64,000 bases of DNA from Bacillota bacterium (GCA_023407575.1 JAEYLX010000032.1:1-64000); one strand, 5' to 3'. Positions 38,518 through 47,763 are shown, counted from the stretch's first letter. The notes: generated by a model not told the origin, from the letters alone. Numbers and translations are program-made.

Positions 38518-39283
38518 CGAAACTCACCATCCTTTCCTTTGATTTTCTAAACCAGATAGTTGTGAAACACCAAATAACAAGATTCCAAACTACTTGTGTT
38601 GAAATTACCTGAACAGGACTGGAAGTGCCAATAAATAATGACAAAGGAGCACCACCCAAGCTGCCGAAAGGTTGATAACTGATCCAGCGGTCAAGCCCAA
38701 AAGGTAATATTTTAAATGGAATTACGGTACCAGAGAAAAAGGATATTACAGCCGTTCGAATTACCATTGCTAACCAGGATACATTTCTAAGTCTCACAAT
38801 TATACAGAAGAACATAAATTCAAAAGCAAATCCCAGAGAGACACATAGGAGCAGTGATGGGTAGAACCAAAGGGTATCAGGAATAATCTGTACACCAAAC
38901 ATTGGTGCTATAATTGCCATTGGTAAAGAAAATAATAGTAAGGTTGGCACCCATTCACCAATTGTACGGGATATTACCTGACCATATACAGACATGGGGC
39001 GACTAAATAAGGCTGTACATTTACTATTAAAATCCCAGTCACTCATGAAACTTCTGACGATGAGTAAATCAGTTAGTAAGGCATTAACATAAGTATAGCT
39101 TAGTAGTTGATTTAAACTCATCCCAGAATCAACACCGTTATTAACAACAATGCGCCAGATAAACATCAAAGGGATAAGATAGATAACCTTTAGAAGTATT
39201 TGAGGTAGTAGATATATAATTCCGCCATTGGTTTGACCACTTATGGCCGTTTGCGCAGTTTTAAAATATTTATTTATTAACAT
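38510..39283 (-). CDS. ABC-2 family permease
   Basis: The 257-residue permease has six predicted helices and is related in layout to the next gene's product, so the exporter is probably a heterodimer of permeases with a dimeric ATPase. It is the first gene of the three-gene operon. A GGAGAG site precedes the ATG. No regulator gene is adjacent, although a small ORF and terminator lie just upstream. Confidence 0.8.
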   Translation of the reverse strand: MLINKYFKTAQTAISGQTNGGIIYLLPQILLKVIYLIPLMFIWRIVVNNGVDSGMSLNQLLSYTYVNALLTDLLIVRSFMSDWDFNSKCTALFSRPMSVYGQVISRTIGEWVPTLLLFSLPMAIIAPMFGVQIIPDTLWFYPSLLLCVSLGFAFEFMFFCIIVRLRNVSWLAMVIRTAVISFFSGTVIPFKILPFGLDRWISYQPFGSLGGAPLSLFIGTSSPVQVISTQVVWNLVIWCFTTIWFRKSKERMVSFGG

Positions 39284-39384
39284 AGTAACTCTCCATTCTT
39301 AAGAAATATTCAATTTAGTATAAGTACTAATTTGATATTTGAAAAATCGTAATTTTTCAACTTAACTCCTTTAAATTTGGGCAT

Positions 39385-39422
39385 AAAAATGCCCTGTGCA
39401 GATTATTTTGACTGCACAGGGC
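39385..39422 (-). terminator. Terminator of the small upstream gene
   Basis: A perfect 11-bp stem (GCCCTGTGCAG 39391-39401 with CTGCACAGGGC 39412-39422) is followed on the minus strand by ATTTTTA. It separates the small gene from the exporter operon. Confidence 0.75.
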
Positions 39423-39444
39423 GACCAAATACAAAGGAGCTAAT

Positions 39445-39666
39445 TTAAGCTACTTTTTTATGTGGTGACAGGCATTCAAAACAATCTTTTTTGTAAAAAA
39501 GGGCATACTTATCCCCTGACCTGGCAAATAATGCTGAAAGCTGATGGTTAGCTTTTGCCAAAAGGGTAGAGTTATCCCTGGAGCTCATTATTTTAAATGC
39601 ATACCAACGTACTATGTCACTGCCTGGAAATAATTCTTTTGCACGATTTATACTAGATTGTTTCAT
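39445..39666 (-). CDS. Small hypothetical protein, 73 residues
   Basis: The frame from ATG 39666 (MKQSSINRAKELFPGSDIVR) has AAAGGTGG 7 bases upstream and is closed by its own terminator, so it is probably a real gene. The product is basic and helical. It contains a cysteine pair spaced C-F-E-C near the C-terminus (DCFECLSPHKK), which could bind metal. A longer start at 39690 lacks a ribosome binding site. I do not recognise a family. Confidence 0.55.
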   Translation of the reverse strand: MKQSSINRAKELFPGSDIVRWYAFKIMSSRDNSTLLAKANHQLSALFARSGDKYALFYKKDCFECLSPHKKVA

Positions 39667-39845
39667 ACCGTTCACCACCTTTCCGCTCAAGATTTTTAGT
39701 TATTATAGCATACGGAAGGTAACATTACAAGTAGGAGGATATAACAGCTGCTTATCAAGGTAAGTAACTTAATGGCTTAAAGTTCATTTAAGGTAAGAAT
39801 GTTATAGTAATAATAGATTAGCTAATGTAACAGTAAAGGTATCAT

Positions 39846-39874
39846 TTGATAATGTAAACATTTTCTTATATAAT
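39846..39874 (+). promoter_or_regulatory. Sigma-A type promoter of the two-component operon
   Basis: TTGATA (39846-39851) and TATAAT (39869-39874) are separated by 17 bp, a near-consensus vegetative promoter 30 bp before the response regulator's start codon. Confidence 0.65.
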
Positions 39875-39904
39875 AGTGGGAAGACAGGTTGGGAGGCCAA
39901 AACA

Positions 39905-40579
39905 ATGAGAATATTACTAGCCGAGGATGAAAAGGAAATGTCCAACGCTCTGGTGGCAATATTTAAGCACAATAACTATTCCGTAGATGCGGTTTACGAT
40001 GGGCAGGATGCCTATGACTATGGACTTAGTGATAATTATGACGTGATAATCCTTGATATTATGATGCCAAAACTAAATGGCATAGAGGTTCTTGAAAAGC
40101 TTCGTAAGGAGGGAATTCATACACCAATCTTAATGTTGACAGCAAAGTCCCAGATTGAAGATAGAATTATTGGACTCGATAAAGGTGCAGATGATTACCT
40201 AAGTAAGCCCTTTGCCATGGGAGAATTACTTGCCAGAGTCCGTGCTATGGGTAGAAGAAAAGCAGAGTTTTTACCAAACTTGATTACCGTTGGTAATATT
40301 AGCTTAAATAAAGAAACGTACGAACTATCCAGTGAACAGGGTAACATTAGATTAGGCAATAAAGAATTTCAAATGCTGGAAATGATGATGAGTAACCCCA
40401 AGCGGCTAATTTCTACTGAGCAATTTATGGATCGTATCTGGGGATATGATGCAGAAGCAGAAATGAACGTGGTATGGGTTTACATCTCGTATTTAAGAAG
40501 AAAGTTAGAGAGTCTGGGAGCAAATATAAAAATTAAAGCAGTTCGTGGTTCAGGTTATGGTTTGGAGGAGACATCATGA
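39905..40579 (+). CDS. OmpR/PhoB-family response regulator
   Basis: The 224-residue DNA-binding regulator has a receiver domain (Asp8, Asp51 as phospho-acceptor in ILDIMMP, Lys near 100 in LSKPFA) and a winged-helix output domain (about 130-222) ending GSGYGLEE. GGGAGG lies 10 bases before the ATG. It overlaps the kinase gene by 4 bp. The downstream VTC/DUF4956 operon lies on the same strand and is a plausible target. Confidence 0.92.
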   Translation: MRILLAEDEKEMSNALVAIFKHNNYSVDAVYDGQDAYDYGLSDNYDVIILDIMMPKLNGIEVLEKLRKEGIHTPILMLTAKSQIEDRIIGLDKGADDYLSKPFAMGELLARVRAMGRRKAEFLPNLITVGNISLNKETYELSSEQGNIRLGNKEFQMLEMMMSNPKRLISTEQFMDRIWGYDAEAEMNVVWVYISYLRRKLESLGANIKIKAVRGSGYGLEETS

Positions 40580-41811
40580 TCAAAAAGCTTCAACGAAAAT
40601 TCGTTATAATTACGATGGCTTCACTTCTGGGAGTCTTACTATTTCTAGTTGGAGCAATTAATATATTAAATATCTATCAAATGAACAGTAAGATTAACGA
40701 ATCTCTTTCCTATCTGGCAGAGAATGAGGGTAGATTTCCTAGGTTTGACAAAGATATGATTCCGAAAAAAGGAGATCCACTATTTCGGTTTGAACCAAAC
40801 GAAGAAACACCCTTTCAAACCAGATATTTTGTTGTATACATGGACGGAGATAAGACAGTAGGAAATATTGACACGGGACATATTGCTGCAGTAAGCTCAC
40901 AGGATGCCAGAGAATTAGCGGAAAAGGTAATGGAACATAGTGCTAGTAGTGGCTTTGAAGATATCTATAAATATAGAATTGTAGAGAGCGATGATGGATA
41001 TATGATTATCTTCATTGATTGTAGGGATAAATTGCAAACAACCGAAGAAATATTTGCAATCTCCTGTGCAGTTGCTTTCAGTGTTCTTGTACTGATGTTC
41101 TTATTAGTATCCATATTATCTAAAAAGGCAATGAAACCTTTTATAGAAAATGCTGAAAAACAAAAGCTCTTTATTACCGATGCCGGACATGAAATTAAGA
41201 CCCCTTTAGCAATAATATCTGCAAATGCAGATGTTTTAGAATTAACAACAGGTCAGAATGAGTGGATTAACAGCATCCGCAACCAGACCACAAGACTTGA
41301 CCAGTTGGTTAAGAATCTACTGATGCTTTCAAAAATGGAAGAAGAGCAGATTAAATTATCTTTTCAGGAGTTTGATTTAAGTGCGGCGGTTATGCGGATT
41401 GCAGAATCATTTTCCGCTTTAGCACAGGCACGTAATAAAAAGTTATCCATCTATATTCAACCGGATGTGTATCTCAATGGTGATATAGGAAGTATTGAAC
41501 AACTTGTATCGACCTTAATGGATAATGCTATTAAATATTCCGATGATGAGGGAAATATAAAGATTTCGCTTACCACTGGGAAAAAGGGCAAAAAACTTGA
41601 AGTTTATAATACCACAGGTGAGATTGCTGTTCAAAATTTAGATAAGCTTTTTGATCGCTTTTATCGAATGGATAGTTCAAGATCTCGTGAAAGCGGAGGA
41701 TATGGCATTGGACTTTCCATTGCAAAATCCATTGTTGAAGCTCATAACGGAAAAATATCTGTTAAGAGCGAGGATCAACATTCCATTTGTTTTACTGTGC
41801 GTCTTCCTTAA
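40576..41811 (+). CDS. Sensor histidine kinase
   Basis: The 411-residue membrane kinase has helices at about 10-33 and 157-180, an extracellular domain of about 120 residues between them, and a HisKA domain with His205 in DAGHEIKTPLA. The HATPase carries an N-box (LMDNAIKYS), FDRFYRMD and G-box GYGIGLS. There is no HAMP domain. It is translationally coupled to the OmpR-type regulator by a 4-bp overlap (ATGA). The ligand is unknown. Confidence 0.9.
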   Translation: MIKKLQRKFVIITMASLLGVLLFLVGAINILNIYQMNSKINESLSYLAENEGRFPRFDKDMIPKKGDPLFRFEPNEETPFQTRYFVVYMDGDKTVGNIDTGHIAAVSSQDARELAEKVMEHSASSGFEDIYKYRIVESDDGYMIIFIDCRDKLQTTEEIFAISCAVAFSVLVLMFLLVSILSKKAMKPFIENAEKQKLFITDAGHEIKTPLAIISANADVLELTTGQNEWINSIRNQTTRLDQLVKNLLMLSKMEEEQIKLSFQEFDLSAAVMRIAESFSALAQARNKKLSIYIQPDVYLNGDIGSIEQLVSTLMDNAIKYSDDEGNIKISLTTGKKGKKLEVYNTTGEIAVQNLDKLFDRFYRMDSSRSRESGGYGIGLSIAKSIVEAHNGKISVKSEDQHSICFTVRLP

Positions 41812-41828
41812 AATTCATATCGTGGGCA

Positions 41829-41873
41829 ATATCCCGTTATCTTTTCTATTTGAAAGATAACGGGATATTTTAT
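41829..41873 (+). terminator. Rho-independent terminator
   Basis: A 15-bp stem (ATATCCCGTTATCTT 41829-41843 with complement 41854-41868) is followed by TTTTA. It ends the two-component operon. Confidence 0.85.
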
Positions 41874-41987
41874 AGTTAACTCAAGCTTTGCAGTACAATC
41901 TTCTTATTCACTAAAATATTAATTTAATTAAGCAAAAATAAATTATTAGCTGTGAAGTTTGAATGATTAATAATTTCATTACTATTT

Positions 41988-42180
41988 AAATGTAAAATTA
42001 AATGTAAAAATTTAACGTAGAAATTAAACGTAGAAATTAAACGTAGAAATTAAACGTGAAAATTAAACGTGAAAATTAAACGTAAAAATTAAACGTAAAA
42101 ATAAGACGTGAAAATTAAACGTAAAAATTAAACATGAAAATTAAACGTGATAATTAAGTGTGAAAATTAAGTGTGAAAAG
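41988..42180. repeat. 14-bp tandem repeat array, about 13 copies
   Basis: The unit is AAATTAAACGTGAA, with variation at positions 11-13 (GTA, GTG, ATG), repeated almost without gaps. The central CG is kept in most copies although the surroundings are nearly pure A/T. It occupies the gap between the two-component terminator and the VTC operon, ending about 140 bp before the first start codon. Confidence 0.85.
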
Positions 42181-42320
42181 TAATTTAAATTTAAGTAAAA
42201 AGTTTTTTTGTACTTTAAGGTTCCTTTTAAGTTGGTCCTATATAATGAACATAGAAATTGAAAGTTGTTGTAAACGAAAGCAGCTGTCTTTCAAGAATAA
42301 AAGAAAAGAGGTCAAGAAGG

Positions 42321-43067
42321 ATGGGCAATTATCAGGAAACCTTTAAGCGCTATGAATTAAAATACTTACTGTCAGATAATCAGTACCAGCTCTTACGTCA
42401 AAGGCTGTCAGATAAACTTAAAATCGATCACTATGGGGTAACAACAATTTGTAATATTTATTTTGATACACCAGAAAAACGATTAATAAAAACCTCGTTA
42501 GAAAAACCAATTTATAAAGAAAAACTCAGGTTAAGAAGCTATGGTACACCAGGATTAGAGGATACAGTCTTTGTTGAACTAAAGAAAAAATACAAGGGTA
42601 TTGTTTATAAAAGAAGAGAACGAATGGAACTTTTAAAATCACAGAATTATCTCTATGATGGGCAGCCCTTAATGAAGGAAACACAGATTACAAAGGAAAT
42701 TGATTGGTTTATTAAGAACTACCCTAATCTGGAACCTTCGATGTATATCTCCTATGACCGTATTGCCATGTATGGGATGGAGGATTCTAATCTTCGAGTG
42801 ACCTTTGATAGCAATATACTTTGGAGAGAAGAGGATTTATGGCTAGGTAGTGGTCCTTATGGAAATGCCATATTACAGCCGGGGCAGCAGTTAATGGAGA
42901 TTAAGATACCTGGAACAATGCCAATTTGGTTAGCACATATTTTGGATGAGCTAAACATATATCCGTCATCCTTTTCCAAATACGGTAAAGCGTTTCTTAA
43001 ATCAATAGAACAGCCACACGGAGAGAAAAAATTAAGACAATTTAAAGGAGAGAAAAAATATGCTTAA
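42321..43067 (+). CDS. VTC domain-containing polyphosphate polymerase
   Basis: The 248-residue cytoplasmic protein matches the catalytic VTC domain that in yeast Vtc4 makes polyphosphate from ATP. The tunnel residues are all recognisable: Arg70 and Arg72 in KLRLR, Glu86 and Lys88 in VELKKK, Lys97-Arg99 in YKRRER, Arg147 in YDR, Arg159, metal-binding Glu203 in LMEIKIPG, and Lys230/Lys233 in SKYGKA. ATG 42321 is chosen because AGAGGT lies 10 bases upstream. The in-frame ATG at 42258 lacks a site. It overlaps the DUF4956 gene by 8 bp. Confidence 0.85.
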   Translation: MGNYQETFKRYELKYLLSDNQYQLLRQRLSDKLKIDHYGVTTICNIYFDTPEKRLIKTSLEKPIYKEKLRLRSYGTPGLEDTVFVELKKKYKGIVYKRRERMELLKSQNYLYDGQPLMKETQITKEIDWFIKNYPNLEPSMYISYDRIAMYGMEDSNLRVTFDSNILWREEDLWLGSGPYGNAILQPGQQLMEIKIPGTMPIWLAHILDELNIYPSSFSKYGKAFLKSIEQPHGEKKLRQFKGEKKYA

Positions 43068-43725
43068 TTCAATTATTACAACTACTTTTTCAATAGAAAG
43101 CTTTTTAATATGTATGGCGGCATCTCTTATACTTGGAGGAATATTAGCCTACGTACATTACCGCTTCAATAACAGCAGCAAGGGTTTCATTATGACAATT
43201 GCAATCTTACCGGCAATTGTACAAATGGTAATATTACTGGTTAACGGTAACTTGGGTACAGGAATTGCTGTAATGGGTGCCTTTAGTCTTGTTCGTTTTC
43301 GTTCCATACCCGGTAGTGCAAAGGAAATCAGCAGCATTTTTATGGCAATGGCAATTGGTTTAGCAACTGGCACCGGATATATTGTAGCAGCAGTATTATT
43401 TGCTGTAATTGTTGGTGGAGCATATCTTCTATATAACCTTACCAGTTTTGGTGAGAAAAAGCAGAAAGAGAAGGAACTTAGAATTACTATTCCGGAAGGA
43501 ATGAATTATATGGAAATATTCAATGATATTTTTAAAGAATATACCATAAAGGCAGAATTAATTAGAGCAAAGACCTCCAATATGGGTAGTTTATATAAAT
43601 TGATTTATCAGGTGACTATGAAGGATCCAATGAAAGAAAAAGAATTTTTAGATGAGCTTCGCTGTAGAAATGGTAATCTAGAGATTAGCTGCGGTAAGAT
43701 TTCCAACGAAGTGTATGAGCTTTAA
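43060..43725 (+). CDS. DUF4956 membrane protein
   Basis: The 221-residue protein has four hydrophobic segments in the first 130 residues (about 10-30, 43-63, 68-86 region, 105-127). These include the conserved GTGIAVMGAFSLVRFRSIPG, whose basic residues between helices are a family hallmark. A cytoplasmic ferredoxin-like tail follows. DUF4956 is uncharacterised but often sits beside VTC genes, as here, where the two overlap by 8 bp. I infer it forms the membrane partner of the VTC polymerase, perhaps a conduit for the polymer. That role is not demonstrated. Confidence 0.82.
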   Translation: MLNSIITTTFSIESFLICMAASLILGGILAYVHYRFNNSSKGFIMTIAILPAIVQMVILLVNGNLGTGIAVMGAFSLVRFRSIPGSAKEISSIFMAMAIGLATGTGYIVAAVLFAVIVGGAYLLYNLTSFGEKKQKEKELRITIPEGMNYMEIFNDIFKEYTIKAELIRAKTSNMGSLYKLIYQVTMKDPMKEKEFLDELRCRNGNLEISCGKISNEVYEL

Positions 43726-43784
43726 TGAGTAGCACTAGGTAATGAGTGTAGATTTTGATAGTTATTTGAAAGGAGTAACAAGAT

Positions 43785-45560
43785 ATGTGGAAAAAAATAA
43801 GATATATTATGATAATTGTAGTGATAACCTCACTAATATTAACCGGATGTAGTTCGGTAAGCAATAAGGTGGATACAAATGTAGCAACTGAGGAGGAAGA
43901 ACAGACCACACAAAATGAAGGATCATCAACCATAGCAACACAAACATCCTCTGAAGTGGTGGTTGATACAGAGTTTTCAGCAAAGGATCTGGAAATTGGT
44001 TATGATGAAAGTGTTGCGACGAACATAACACTAAAGGATAATGCAATTGAAATTACTGGTACAGGAGCGGTTGCAGATCAGTCAACACTTACAATTCAAG
44101 AAGAAGGAACCTATATTTTATCAGGTACTTTAACAGATGGACAAATTATTGTTGATACAGCGGATACGGCAAAGGTCAGACTTGTATTAAAAGGTGTGGA
44201 TATTCATTCTGCTGATAGCGCTGCTATCTATGTTAAGAATGCTGATAAGGTGTTTATTACCCTTGATAAAGATACCACAAATACGTTATCGGATACAGCA
44301 AATTATGTTCAGACGGATGAGAATAACGTTGATGGCGTAATATTTAGTAAAGTAGATCTTACCTTTAATGGGGAAGGAACTCTTAAAGTTATAGGTAGCT
44401 ATAAGCATGGTATTGTATCAAAAGACGATTTAGTTTTCACTGGAGGTATTTATGATATTCAAGCCGTTAAGGATACGATTAATGGAAAGGATAGCGTAAA
44501 AATTAAAGACGGAACATTTACTCTTAATGCAGAAACAGGGAATGGGATTCAATCTAAGCACGATGAGGATGTTACAAAAGGTTATGTTTATATTGCAGGT
44601 GGCACAATTACGGTTGCCAGCTCTGTAGAGGGAATTGAAGGGACAGCAATTGTAATAGAAGGTGGTAACATCGATATTACTGCTTCAGACGATGGTCTTA
44701 ACTCTTCTAGCGGAGTAACAGAAACCACCACTACCTCTGATTCCGTATCGACTGATGGGGAACAGAGCACAACGGTATTACTTTCAACTACAGAGAATGA
44801 GCAACCTCAAATGCCACAAACCGACGGTACCACACCCACATTCCCAGATGATGGCACCCTTCCGGAAGTTCCCAGTGATGGTAGTTTTCCTGAAGCACCG
44901 AGCGATGGTTCTTTCCCGACCTTTCCTAACAACGGAACCGATGGTTCTACCACAGATGACAGCACCCAAGGAAACCGTGGAAATGGCTTTGGAGGCAATG
45001 GGATGCAAGGTGGTATGGGCGGTGGAGAATTTGAAAACAACGCTAATTGCTACATCATGATTACCGGAGGTACCATTAATATAAATGCAGCAGGTGATGG
45101 CATTGACTCCAATGGCTCCGTTTATATTAGCGGAGGTACCATTACCGTAAGTGGTCCAACAGATAGTGGAAATGCTGGCTTTGACTATAATGGAAATGCT
45201 AATATTACAGGTGGAACTGTAGTAATTGCAGGAAGTTCTGGAATGGCACAAGGATTTTCAGATACATCTACACAGTATTCCTTCCTTCATAATTTTTCTT
45301 CATCAATAGCAGCTGGTACTGAAATCGTTGTAACGGATGATACAGGAAAAGAAATTATCTCCTATGTAGCAGAAAAAGAGTTTAATTCTGTTGTAGTAAG
45401 TTCACCTGATTTGGCAAATGGTAAGACATATACACTAACGAGCGGAGACCAAACTGCTGAGGTCACACTTAGTTCAGTAGCAACTTCAAGCGGAGAACAA
45501 TCCGGAGGTTTCGGTGGAGGTGGAATGAGAGGTAATAAAGGCGGTATGCAAAGACCATAA
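43785..45560 (+). CDS. Secreted carbohydrate-binding-like (DUF4353-type) lipoprotein
   Basis: The 591-residue protein has a lipobox LTGCS (residues 19-23), then an Asp/Thr-rich tether. A right-handed beta-helix-like region follows (about 60-320 and 420-545), with repeated short strands such as ITGGTININAAGDGIDSNG. These are interrupted by a Pro/Asp/Ser/Gly-rich insert (about 330-395) with repeats of PSDGSFP. Glycine-rich stretches lie near 400-415, and the last 20 residues end GNKGGMQRP. Such proteins are annotated as carbohydrate-binding domain or DUF4353 proteins. It lies 59 bp after the DUF4956 gene and is probably in its operon. AAAGGAG precedes the ATG. Confidence 0.75.
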   Translation: MWKKIRYIMIIVVITSLILTGCSSVSNKVDTNVATEEEEQTTQNEGSSTIATQTSSEVVVDTEFSAKDLEIGYDESVATNITLKDNAIEITGTGAVADQSTLTIQEEGTYILSGTLTDGQIIVDTADTAKVRLVLKGVDIHSADSAAIYVKNADKVFITLDKDTTNTLSDTANYVQTDENNVDGVIFSKVDLTFNGEGTLKVIGSYKHGIVSKDDLVFTGGIYDIQAVKDTINGKDSVKIKDGTFTLNAETGNGIQSKHDEDVTKGYVYIAGGTITVASSVEGIEGTAIVIEGGNIDITASDDGLNSSSGVTETTTTSDSVSTDGEQSTTVLLSTTENEQPQMPQTDGTTPTFPDDGTLPEVPSDGSFPEAPSDGSFPTFPNNGTDGSTTDDSTQGNRGNGFGGNGMQGGMGGGEFENNANCYIMITGGTININAAGDGIDSNGSVYISGGTITVSGPTDSGNAGFDYNGNANITGGTVVIAGSSGMAQGFSDTSTQYSFLHNFSSSIAAGTEIVVTDDTGKEIISYVAEKEFNSVVVSSPDLANGKTYTLTSGDQTAEVTLSSVATSSGEQSGGFGGGGMRGNKGGMQRP

Positions 45561-45659
45561 TTGCCTCCAAGTATATATTTTCTAATAGTTCAATCCTTAA
45601 TTTGTTTATTGCATAGTTCGAAAGCGGTAGAATTTAATTAAAAATGCATACTAATACCT

Positions 45660-45694
45660 AGCCCCCATCCAAGTTTTGTAGGACGGGGGCTTTA
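45660..45694 (+). terminator. Rho-independent terminator
   Basis: A GC-rich stem (AGCCCCCATCC with GGACGGGGGCT, one mismatch) is followed by TTTAAAATT. It ends the VTC operon. Confidence 0.75.
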
Positions 45695-45846
45695 AAATTG
45701 TGAAGCAGTTATTGGTTCTCTTATTTAAATAGTAACACTTATTTAACTAAAACTTAATGAATTTGACTATAAATCGACATCTTTTTGTTTTATAATGGTG
45801 GCATGAATTGAAAACTGTGCTTTTTTAAGTAGAATGTAGGTGTAAA

Positions 45847-47385
45847 ATGAGTAGAAAAAAGAGTAAAAAAAATACAGCTAGTAAAATTAGGAATTTTTTA
45901 ATCGCGTTTGCTAGTGTAGGAATTATACTGCCACTGGTGATATTATATTTATACCCTCTTCAATACTATAAGGACCATTTTTATAAGAATACCAGTATTA
46001 ATGGCATTGATACTTCTAATATGACTGTTGAGGAAGCAGAAGCATTAATAACCGAGGAAGTAAGGGATTATAAAATTACTTTGGTGGGTAGGAATGGTAT
46101 TAGTGACACCATACTTGGCGGTGAAATTAATTTACATATGGTATATGAAGGAAGCATTCTTCAATTATTACAGCAGCAGGATGTTGCAAAATGGCCGCTT
46201 AATATAAGGAAGTCACATGATTTGAAGATTAATACGATGCTGGAATATGATGAGAGTCTACTAGAGAAAAAATATAATAAGCTCACTTTATTTGAGGAAG
46301 CAAATATAATTGAACCCACCAATGCTACAATTTCAGAGTATGGTGAGAATGGATACGAAATCGTCCCAGAAGATCCAGGAGCTAAAATTAACAAAGACGA
46401 ACTATATCCACAATTACAACAGGCTATACTTACCCTGGCTCCAACTCTGGTGATAGAGGACACCGGCAACTATGCAAAACCTGAAAAAACCTCTGAATAT
46501 CCGGATTTAGCTAATGCATTTAATAAAATGAAAGATCTGACCAGTGCGGTTATTACCTATGAATTTGGAGATGACACCGAGGTTTTAGATGGAAAAACCA
46601 TCAGTAATTGGGTTACGATTGATGACAATTACAAGGTAGAATTCAATGAAGAAGGAATTAAAGAATATGTTGATTATATTGGCAAGACCTATAATTCCTT
46701 TGGTAGAGCAAGAACCTTTAAAACCACTTATGGAGATACCATTGAGGTTAAGGGCGGAGACTATGGCTGGTGGTTGAATCGACCAGAAGAAGTTAAAGAA
46801 TTAACGCAGCTGATTAAAGACGGAGAAACAGTGACTAAGACACCTGTTTATTTCCAGACAGCACAGCAATATGGTAAGGATGACATTGGTAATACCTACG
46901 TGGAGGTTAATTTAACGGCACAGCATCTATATTTCTATAAGGACGGTGTACTTGTGGTGGAGTCAGATTTTGTATCTGGCAATGTATCCAAGAATTATTC
47001 TACACCAGTAGGTACTTATCCAGTTCAATATAAAGAAAACGATGCAGTATTAGTAGGCGAGGATTATCAAACACCGGTAAAATACTGGATGCCTTTTAAT
47101 CGAAATATAGGATTTCATGATGCTAACTGGAGAAATAAATTTGGTGAGGATATTTACTTAACCAAAGGCTCCCATGGCTGTATCAATATGCCACCAGCAG
47201 CAGCAAAAACGATGTTTGCTGAAATAAAGCGAGGAGTGGCAGTCGTTGTATATGAATTGCCCGGAACTGAAAATTACGACGTTGATAGAGATAAGGATAA
47301 AGATAAAGGCAACAAAGATATAACACAGGAAGCAAATACATCGGAAGAGAATACAGACGATCCCTCCCAAGACGCTTCCAATTAA
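45847..47385 (+). CDS. L,D-transpeptidase (YkuD) with peptidoglycan-binding-like domain
   Basis: It cross-links peptidoglycan through 3-3 bonds or anchors proteins to it. The 512-residue protein has one membrane helix (about 17-37) and a long extracytoplasmic region with the PG_binding_4-like domain (about 60-330). The YkuD catalytic domain (about 345-475) has His443 and Cys445 in SHGCINMP. The tail is an acidic, Lys/Asp-rich repeat (DRDKDKDKGNKD). GTAGGTG precedes the ATG. It is monocistronic and meets crcB tail to tail with no gap. Confidence 0.9.
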   Translation: MSRKKSKKNTASKIRNFLIAFASVGIILPLVILYLYPLQYYKDHFYKNTSINGIDTSNMTVEEAEALITEEVRDYKITLVGRNGISDTILGGEINLHMVYEGSILQLLQQQDVAKWPLNIRKSHDLKINTMLEYDESLLEKKYNKLTLFEEANIIEPTNATISEYGENGYEIVPEDPGAKINKDELYPQLQQAILTLAPTLVIEDTGNYAKPEKTSEYPDLANAFNKMKDLTSAVITYEFGDDTEVLDGKTISNWVTIDDNYKVEFNEEGIKEYVDYIGKTYNSFGRARTFKTTYGDTIEVKGGDYGWWLNRPEEVKELTQLIKDGETVTKTPVYFQTAQQYGKDDIGNTYVEVNLTAQHLYFYKDGVLVVESDFVSGNVSKNYSTPVGTYPVQYKENDAVLVGEDYQTPVKYWMPFNRNIGFHDANWRNKFGEDIYLTKGSHGCINMPPAAAKTMFAEIKRGVAVVVYELPGTENYDVDRDKDKDKGNKDITQEANTSEENTDDPSQDASN

Positions 47386-47763
47386 TTAAAAACACTTTGA
47401 ACCAATAAATTTTCCTAATACGACACCGCCTAAGCTTAGAAATAAGTTAAGGGCGGTGTTTATAATTGCCAAGGTATATTTGGAAGCATAGAACAGGCTG
47501 ATGGTTTCGTAACTAAAGGTTGAAAAGGTAGTCAACCCTCCAAGGATTCCTGTAGTAAGGAATAGCTTCATATTTTCTGAAATTAAGTTAGTGGTTGTAA
47601 ACACTTCAAGAATGATACCGATAAGAAGTGCACCTACAACATTTACAACCAGTGTCCCATAAGGAAACTGGCTACCAAACCATTTTGTACAATATTGAGA
47701 TACCAGGTACCTGGAAGCTGCTCCAAGGAAACCACCTATCCCGACAACCATAATTTTATCCAT
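47386..47763 (-). CDS. crcB: Fluoride channel CrcB (Fluc)
   Basis: The 125-residue, four-helix protein exports fluoride as a dual-topology dimer. The family signature is visible: GGFLGAASRYLVSQ at the N-terminus, GTLVVNVVGALLIG with the conserved Asn, and GGLTTFSTFSYE with the phenylalanine/threonine track. ATG 47763 is preferred to 47769 because AGGAG lies 8 bases upstream of it. Many clostridia carry two crcB genes side by side. Only one is present here. A fluoride riboswitch was not seen. Confidence 0.9.
   Translation of the reverse strand: MDKIMVVGIGGFLGAASRYLVSQYCTKWFGSQFPYGTLVVNVVGALLIGIILEVFTTTNLISENMKLFLTTGILGGLTTFSTFSYETISLFYASKYTLAIINTALNLFLSLGGVVLGKFIGSKCF
47423..47463 (+). terminator. 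Possible terminator hairpin inside the 3' end of crcB
   Basis: ACACCGCC (47423-47430) pairs with GGCGGTGT (47452-47459), with some further pairing inside and TTTATAATT after it. It could terminate the L,D-transpeptidase transcript, because the two convergent genes abut. Confidence 0.35.

Noticed and set aside
41988..42180. CRISPR array
   Set aside because: The 14-bp units are directly adjacent with no unique spacers, and no cas gene is present.
44784..45251. Antisense ORF of 155 residues in the DUF4353-type gene
   Set aside because: It arises from the glycine/threonine codon repeats of the real gene on the opposite strand and has no start signals.
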